From UBA3478 sp049596955 (GTDB lineage Bacteria; Bacteroidota; Bacteroidia; Flavobacteriales; Flavobacteriaceae), in contig JBMYMD010000003.1 in the NCBI GenBank assembly GCA_049596955.1, forward strand, positions 70,244 to 134,243: a DNA stretch of 64,000 nucleotides, written 5' to 3'. Below, piece after piece: positions 59,192 to 64,000 of the stretch (position 1 is the stretch's first letter; each line of letters opens with the position of its first letter). Below the pieces are notes generated by a model. That model was not told the DNA's origin. It saw only the letters and a program-made list of their open reading frames with translations, and searched no databases. The position numbers and the translations under genes were made by a program.

Positions 59192-61524
59192 AAAAGATCT
59201 ACCAAAATCCTTCTAGGAATTTATGGGAGAAAATTTGTGAAAGACCCGCTATAGATGATTCAACTCTGGGAGAATTGGTGGCAGAAGTCTTCAATGAAGT
59301 TAAAATACATGGTGATAAAGCCATTCAAAATTATACGCAAAAGTTTGATGGAGTTTCAATTTCAAAAGTTGAATTAAAGGATTTTGAAAATCGCAAAAAT
59401 GACGCTATAAACGCCTCTTTACAACGAGCTATAGAAAGAGCGTATAAAAACATCTACAAATTTCACAAAGCCCAAAAAACGCCACTAATCAGAGTCAATA
59501 CTGACTATGGTGTAGAATGCTGGCAAGATAAAAAGCCAATTGAAAATGTTGGAATTTATATCCCAGGTGGGAGTGCTCCACTTTTCTCAACTATTTTAAT
59601 GTTAGCTATTCCAGCAAAAATCGCAGGTTGTAAAAATATTATTCTGTGTACTCCACCAAACAAAGAAGGTGAAATTCATCCTGCAATTCTCTACACCGCC
59701 AAATTATGTGGCGTAACTGCCGTGATGACTGTTGGAGGTATTCAGGCTATCGCAGGACTTACTTTGGGAACAGAAAGTATCCCTAAGGTTTCTAAAATTT
59801 TTGGACCTGGAAATCAATACGTCACTAAAGCCAAACAATACGCACTTAACTTTGGTGTAGCAATTGATATGCCGGCTGGACCAAGTGAGCTCTTAGTAGT
59901 GGCCGATCAAAGTGCAAATCCCGTATTTGTTGCGGCAGATTTATTATCTCAGGCCGAACACGGTAAAGACTCTCAGGTGGTTTTAGTTTGTCCTTCACCT
60001 GAAATCGTAGCTAAGGTTCAAAAGCAAATAACCCTACAAACCCAAAAACTAGAACGTCAAGACATCATAAATGCTGCCTTGCAAAACAGTTTTGCGGTTT
60101 GTCTCGAAGACGAAAAAGATCAGGTTGATTTTATCAACGCTTACGCTCCAGAACACTATATAATTAATGTCGAAAACGAATCCTATTTTGTTGAAAATTG
60201 CGCAAATGCTGGTTCTGTTTTTATCGGAAATTACACTCCTGAGAGCGCAGGGGATTACGCTTCTGGAACAAACCACACCCTGCCTACAAATGGCTATGCA
60301 AGACAGTACAGCGGGGTTAATTTAGACGCCTTTCAAAAAGCGATAACTTTTCAAAAGATACAAGCGCGTGGTATTCGATCTTTAGGACCAGACATTGAGA
60401 CCATGGCAAAAGCTGAAGGCCTACAAGCACATAAAATGGCTGTAACCTATCGTCTAGAAGCACTTAAGGAAAAAGAATTTGACAAAGAAGAAGCAGGTTC
60501 AATAGAATTACAAGGAAAACCATCCTTCATTGATCTAAAACCTTACCAATCTGCACGAGATGATTTCAGCACTGAATCTGAAGTTACATTCTTAGATGCC
60601 AACGAAAACCCCTATAATTCATTAACTAATAGGTATCCAGATCCACACCATAATAAATTAAAGACACTGCTGGCTGACTATTTTCGAACAACCCCAAATC
60701 AACTGCTCATTGGTAACGGAAGTGATGAGATTCTAGACTTGGTTATGCGAGGTTTTTGTACTCCTGCGGTACATAATTTACAAATTGTAGACCCAACTTA
60801 TGGGATGTATGAAATTCTTGCAGAGCTCAATCATATTGAGGTTAAAAAAATACCCTTAAACAATGATTTTAATTTTCCTAGTCAAAACTGGGATACTTCA
60901 AATCAAAAAGTGGGACTGAGTATCATATGTAATCCGAACAATCCCACCGCAAACAAAGTTGCAATAGATCAGCTTGAAAAGATTATAGTCGCCACTGAAC
61001 ACATGATTCTCATAGACGAAGCCTATATCGAATTTAGTTCTGACAGTAGTGCAATAGCACTCATTTCGAAATATAATAACCTTATGATTTGTCGAACCAT
61101 GTCAAAGGCTTTTGGTCTTGCTGGAGCGCGAATAGGTACCCTTATATCAAATCCACAAATCATAGGTTATTTATCTAAACTCAAGCCACCCTACAACTGC
61201 AGCAGTTTAAATCAAAAAGCAGCCATTGATCAATTGAGAAAAATCGAGATTGTTCAGGCCGAAGTTGATCAAATCATTGAACAAAGAAGCATTTTAATGA
61301 AGGAATTAACGAAACTTTCTTTGATTAAACGAGTTCTACCGTCAGAAACAAATTTCATCATGGTAGAGGTGAAAAAGCCTAATGAATTGTATTATGAATT
61401 AATTGAAAAAGGCTTTGTGGTAAGAAACAGATCAAGACTACATCTATGTAAAGGGATGCTTCGAATAACTGTGGGAACCGAAAACGAAAACAAAAGACTT
61501 CTTCAAACACTTCAACGCTTATGA
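59188..61524 (+). CDS. hisDC: Histidinol dehydrogenase-histidinol-phosphate aminotransferase fusion
   Basis: A single 778-residue reading frame. Residues 1-427 are HisD: PIENVGIYIPGG, the zinc ligands in SQAEHG, catalytic Glu-His in APEHYIIN, GDYASGTNHTLPT and an EGLQAHKMAV tail His. Residues 428-447 are a charged linker. Residues 448-778 are HisC: DANENPYNS, NPNNPTA, LIDEAYIEF and Schiff-base Lys640 in TMSKAFGLAGAR. The linker holds no ATG, GTG or TTG that could start a separate hisC, so the fusion looks genuine. Each half is complete and normal in size. Confidence 0.95.
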   Translation: MKKIYQNPSRNLWEKICERPAIDDSTLGELVAEVFNEVKIHGDKAIQNYTQKFDGVSISKVELKDFENRKNDAINASLQRAIERAYKNIYKFHKAQKTPLIRVNTDYGVECWQDKKPIENVGIYIPGGSAPLFSTILMLAIPAKIAGCKNIILCTPPNKEGEIHPAILYTAKLCGVTAVMTVGGIQAIAGLTLGTESIPKVSKIFGPGNQYVTKAKQYALNFGVAIDMPAGPSELLVVADQSANPVFVAADLLSQAEHGKDSQVVLVCPSPEIVAKVQKQITLQTQKLERQDIINAALQNSFAVCLEDEKDQVDFINAYAPEHYIINVENESYFVENCANAGSVFIGNYTPESAGDYASGTNHTLPTNGYARQYSGVNLDAFQKAITFQKIQARGIRSLGPDIETMAKAEGLQAHKMAVTYRLEALKEKEFDKEEAGSIELQGKPSFIDLKPYQSARDDFSTESEVTFLDANENPYNSLTNRYPDPHHNKLKTLLADYFRTTPNQLLIGNGSDEILDLVMRGFCTPAVHNLQIVDPTYGMYEILAELNHIEVKKIPLNNDFNFPSQNWDTSNQKVGLSIICNPNNPTANKVAIDQLEKIIVATEHMILIDEAYIEFSSDSSAIALISKYNNLMICRTMSKAFGLAGARIGTLISNPQIIGYLSKLKPPYNCSSLNQKAAIDQLRKIEIVQAEVDQIIEQRSILMKELTKLSLIKRVLPSETNFIMVEVKKPNELYYELIEKGFVVRNRSRLHLCKGMLRITVGTENENKRLLQTLQRL

Positions 61525-62651
61525 AAAAAATTTTATTTCTCGACAGAGACGGCACCTTAATCAAAGAGCCTAAGGACTATCAAATTGACAGCTTTGAAAA
61601 ATTACATTTCTTTGAAGGTGTTTTTGACAATCTTAAAAAGATATGCGCACTCGAAGATTATGAACTTGTCATGATTACGAATCAAGACGGTTTAGGCACA
61701 GCTTCATTTCCCGAAGAAAGCTTTTGGCCCGTTCAAAATTTAATAGTCAACACCTTTAAAGATCAAGGAATACATTTTAGAGAAATTTGTATCGACCGCA
61801 GTTTTCCAGAAGAAAATAAACCCACAAGAAAACCTAAGACTGGACTTTTAAACCACTACCTCTTAGGTGATTTTGATATCGCCAACTCTATGGTCATCGG
61901 AGATCGACTAACTGATATGGAACTGGCATTGAACCTTGGCTGTAAAGGTATCTTAATCCAGTACAATTCTATTGGTGAAGATGAACTCTCTAATAAAACT
62001 GAGGCCATTCGAAATGAAATTGCACTTAACGCCGATTCTTGGTCTGAAATCTATGAATTTTTAGTACGTAAAAATCGAATTGTTAGGCATCAAAGAAATA
62101 CAAAAGAAACTGAGATTTCTATTGAATTAGATATTGACGGGCAAGGACAATCCAATATTGATACAGGTTTAGGTTTTTTTGATCATATGCTTGATCAACT
62201 GGCCAAGCACGGCCAGTGCAATTTAAAAATTGAAGTCAAGGGTGATCTTAATGTTGATGAGCATCACACTATAGAAGATACTGGTATTGCACTTGGAGAA
62301 GCATTTAAAAAGGCATTGGGTAATAAGTTAGGGGTAGAACGCTACGGGTACTGTCTCCCTATGGACGATTGTCTAGCTCAATTTGCCATAGACTTTGGAG
62401 GTCGTAGCTGGATCGTCTGGGATGCAACTTTCAAAAGAGAAAAAGTAGGAGATATGCCTACTGAAATGTTTTACCATTTTTTTAAGTCTTTCGCAGATGG
62501 GGCTTTGGCAAACATCAACCTTAAGGCTGAAGGGGAAAACGAACACCACAAAATTGAATCCATTTTTAAAGCCTTCGCCAAATCAATCAAAATGGCAGTC
62601 AAACGAGATATAGATCACATGATTTTACCAAGTACCAAAGGAAGCTTATGA
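61521..62651 (+). CDS. hisB: Bifunctional HisB: histidinol-phosphatase and imidazoleglycerol-phosphate dehydratase
   Basis: 376 residues. Residues 1-165 are a HAD phosphatase with Asp8 and Asp10 in FLDRDGTLI, and ITNQDGLG and GDRLTDMELA motifs. Residues 175-376 are the dehydratase with FFDHMLDQLAKHG, DEHHTIEDTGIALG and a C-terminal ENEHHKIESIFKAF manganese-binding repeat. Overlaps hisDC and hisH by 4 bases each. Confidence 0.96.
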   Translation: MKKILFLDRDGTLIKEPKDYQIDSFEKLHFFEGVFDNLKKICALEDYELVMITNQDGLGTASFPEESFWPVQNLIVNTFKDQGIHFREICIDRSFPEENKPTRKPKTGLLNHYLLGDFDIANSMVIGDRLTDMELALNLGCKGILIQYNSIGEDELSNKTEAIRNEIALNADSWSEIYEFLVRKNRIVRHQRNTKETEISIELDIDGQGQSNIDTGLGFFDHMLDQLAKHGQCNLKIEVKGDLNVDEHHTIEDTGIALGEAFKKALGNKLGVERYGYCLPMDDCLAQFAIDFGGRSWIVWDATFKREKVGDMPTEMFYHFFKSFADGALANINLKAEGENEHHKIESIFKAFAKSIKMAVKRDIDHMILPSTKGSL

Positions 62652-63214
62652 AAATTGTCATTATAGATTACGGTTCAGGTAATGTACAGAGTGTTCAATT
62701 TTCATTGCAACGTTTGGGTTACACGGCGTCCTTATCCGCCAATAAAAATGAAATTAAAAGTGCAGACCGCGTCATATTTCCTGGAGTAGGCCACGCACAA
62801 ATGGCGATGAATAATCTTGAGAAAAACGATTTAGTAGAACTGATTGCAAACCTGAGTCAACCTGTATTAGGTATCTGTTTAGGTATGCAATTGATGTGTA
62901 ATCAAACCGAAGAAGGAGACGTAAGAGGTTTGGGTGTTTTTGATACTAAGGTCAAAAAATTTCAAGACTTAAAAGTTCCTCAAATCGGATGGAATACCCT
63001 GAGCTCGTCATCCGATAAATATCACAATAATTACGTGTATATGATTCACAGTTATTACGCCGAAATCTGTGAACAAACCCAGGCCAGTTGTACTTATGGA
63101 TTAAATTACAGCGCTGTACTGCAAAAAGATAATTTTACGGCATTTCAATTTCATCCTGAAAAAAGCAGTCGTTATGGTGCAAAACTCATTAATGAATTTA
63201 TTACACAGAAATGA
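62648..63214 (+). CDS. hisH: Imidazole glycerol phosphate synthase subunit HisH
   Basis: The glutaminase half of IGP synthase, 188 residues. The nucleophile is Cys77 in LGICLGMQLM; the His-Glu pair is in QFHPEKSS. Overlaps both neighbours by 4 bases. It supplies ammonia to HisF, which begins at 63929. Confidence 0.96.
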   Translation: MKIVIIDYGSGNVQSVQFSLQRLGYTASLSANKNEIKSADRVIFPGVGHAQMAMNNLEKNDLVELIANLSQPVLGICLGMQLMCNQTEEGDVRGLGVFDTKVKKFQDLKVPQIGWNTLSSSSDKYHNNYVYMIHSYYAEICEQTQASCTYGLNYSAVLQKDNFTAFQFHPEKSSRYGAKLINEFITQK

Positions 63215-63939
63215 AATTAATACCAGCAATTGATTTGATCAACGGAAAATGTGTTCGACTGACAAAAGGGGCTTATGATACCAAAAAAGAGTACCATTCA
63301 AACCCCACAGAAGTCGCGTTAAATTTCGAAAAACTGGGTATCACACATCTTCACTTGGTCGATTTAGATGGAGCTAAGCAAAAAAAGATTGTGAACGCTT
63401 ATGTTTTAGAGCAAATCAAATCTAAAACCAATTTAACCATTGACTTTGGAGGCGGTTTACACGATATACAAGAAGTTGAAAAGGCATTTGATTTAGGCGC
63501 GAGCTATGTTACACTTGGCAGTATGGCTGCAAAGTATACTGACAAAGCCAAGAAGTGTATTGAGCGCTTTGGAGCAGATAAAATTATTCTTGGAGCAGAT
63601 TTCTTGAATGAGCAAATAGCCGTTTCAGCATGGAGTGAACAATCAAATATTAATTTATTTGACTTTGTTCAGTATTACATGAATTTAGGCGTTAAAACAG
63701 TGATATGTACTGACATTTCAAAAGACGGCATGCTACAGGGACCTTCTACAGCCATTTATCAAAAACTCATTTCTCGATTTGACGACATCAAACTTATTGC
63801 CAGTGGAGGTGTTTCAAGTATTCAAGACGTTTTCGCGCTTGAAGCCATTGGTTGTCATGCTGTCATTTTAGGAAAAGCCATTTACGAGAACAAAATAACG
63901 CCATCAGAACTCCAAAATTACTGTAACAATGGTCTGTAA
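63211..63939 (+). CDS. hisA: Phosphoribosylformimino-5-aminoimidazole carboxamide ribotide isomerase
   Basis: Amadori-type isomerase of histidine synthesis, TIM barrel, 242 residues. Catalytic Asp8 lies in PAIDLINGKCVRL and the second acid in CTDISKDGM. Two phosphate sites, DFGGGLHD and IASGGVSS, mark the half-barrel repeat. The stop overlaps the start of hisF by 11 bases. Confidence 0.96.
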   Translation: MKLIPAIDLINGKCVRLTKGAYDTKKEYHSNPTEVALNFEKLGITHLHLVDLDGAKQKKIVNAYVLEQIKSKTNLTIDFGGGLHDIQEVEKAFDLGASYVTLGSMAAKYTDKAKKCIERFGADKIILGADFLNEQIAVSAWSEQSNINLFDFVQYYMNLGVKTVICTDISKDGMLQGPSTAIYQKLISRFDDIKLIASGGVSSIQDVFALEAIGCHAVILGKAIYENKITPSELQNYCNNGL

Positions 63940-64000
63940 AAGAATTATTCCTTGTTTAGATATCAAAGACGGTCGTTGCGTAAAGGGTACCAACTTTATC
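63929..64000 (+). CDS. hisF: Imidazole glycerol phosphate synthase subunit HisF (partial)
   Basis: Only the first 24 codons are visible before the window ends. The start MVCKRIIPCLDIKDGR is the standard HisF N-terminus, with the catalytic Asp11 in CLDI. It overlaps the hisA stop by 11 bases. hisI/hisE probably follow outside. Confidence 0.95.
   Translation, partial: MVCKRIIPCLDIKDGRCVKGTNFI

Noticed and set aside
60469..60531. HisD-HisC junction as a frameshift of two genes
   Set aside because: The frame is continuous, both halves are complete and the linker has no start codon for a separate hisC; re-sequencing would still be the final proof.
1..64000. tRNA, rRNA, CRISPR, insertion sequences or prophage
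   Set aside because: No cloverleaf, repeat array, transposase or integrase motif found on either strand; all gaps are too short for such elements.

Overview
The window looks like a chromosomal core segment of a marine-type member of the Bacteroidota, most likely class Flavobacteriia. The DNA is AT-rich and very densely coded: no gap between genes exceeds about 170 bases and many genes overlap by 1 to 17 bases. Four signs point to this group. Upstream regions carry the Bacteroidota -7 promoter element TAnnTTTG. LpxC and FabZ are fused. There is a TonB-dependent receptor/lipoprotein pair. The capnine sulfonolipid genes capA and capB are present. I see no tRNA, rRNA, CRISPR array, insertion sequence or prophage.

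Layout. 1-3.5 kb: end of an unidentified protein, threonine aldolase and oligopeptidase B. 3.5-8 kb: sulfonolipid genes (cysteate synthase CapA, cysteate acyltransferase CapB), a convergent GNAT-type acyltransferase and an outer-membrane protein. 8-13 kb: surface-glycan trio (YfhO-like membrane protein, glycosyltransferase, flippase). 13-18 kb: uvrA, an ECF sigma factor, a 48-residue protein, nth and bcp. 18-28.4 kb: a conserved protein of unknown function, a metallo-beta-lactamase-fold hydrolase, a minus-strand run (ABC ATPase, TIGR02757, S10 peptidase, SGNH hydrolase, degenerate dihydroorotase, small membrane protein, esterase) and msrA. 28.4-33.5 kb: lipoprotein plus TonB receptor with a palindromic operator, serC and a LuxC-like acyl-CoA reductase. 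33.5-42.8 kb: ferredoxin, ychF, a PQQ/heme c alcohol dehydrogenase, parE-parC, terC and a lipoprotein. 42.8-51 kb: M14 peptidase, Lrp regulator, aroB, proline dehydrogenase, alanine dehydrogenase, small membrane proteins, tsaE and an HD phosphohydrolase. 51-58.2 kb: lipid A and central genes (lpxD, lpxC/fabZ, lpxA, efp, second lpxD-like gene, sucD, fabG, prohibitin). 58.2-64 kb: histidine operon hisG-hisDC-hisB-hisH-hisA-hisF, cut by the right edge.

The most striking element is the his leader at 58233-58326. An 11-codon peptide with three His codons is followed directly by two mutually exclusive hairpins, the second a terminator with a T tract. This has the full layout of a classical transcription attenuator. 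The operon it controls carries an uninterrupted HisD-HisC fusion. Other points of interest are the capA-capB locus with a candidate N-acyltransferase, a tiny one-gene unit with its own promoter and terminator (48962-49203), an endonuclease III without its iron-sulfur cysteines, a dihydroorotase-like protein without its metal-binding HxH, and palindromic sites upstream of the TonB receptor and proline dehydrogenase genes.

All function calls rest on reading motifs by eye; no database search was possible.
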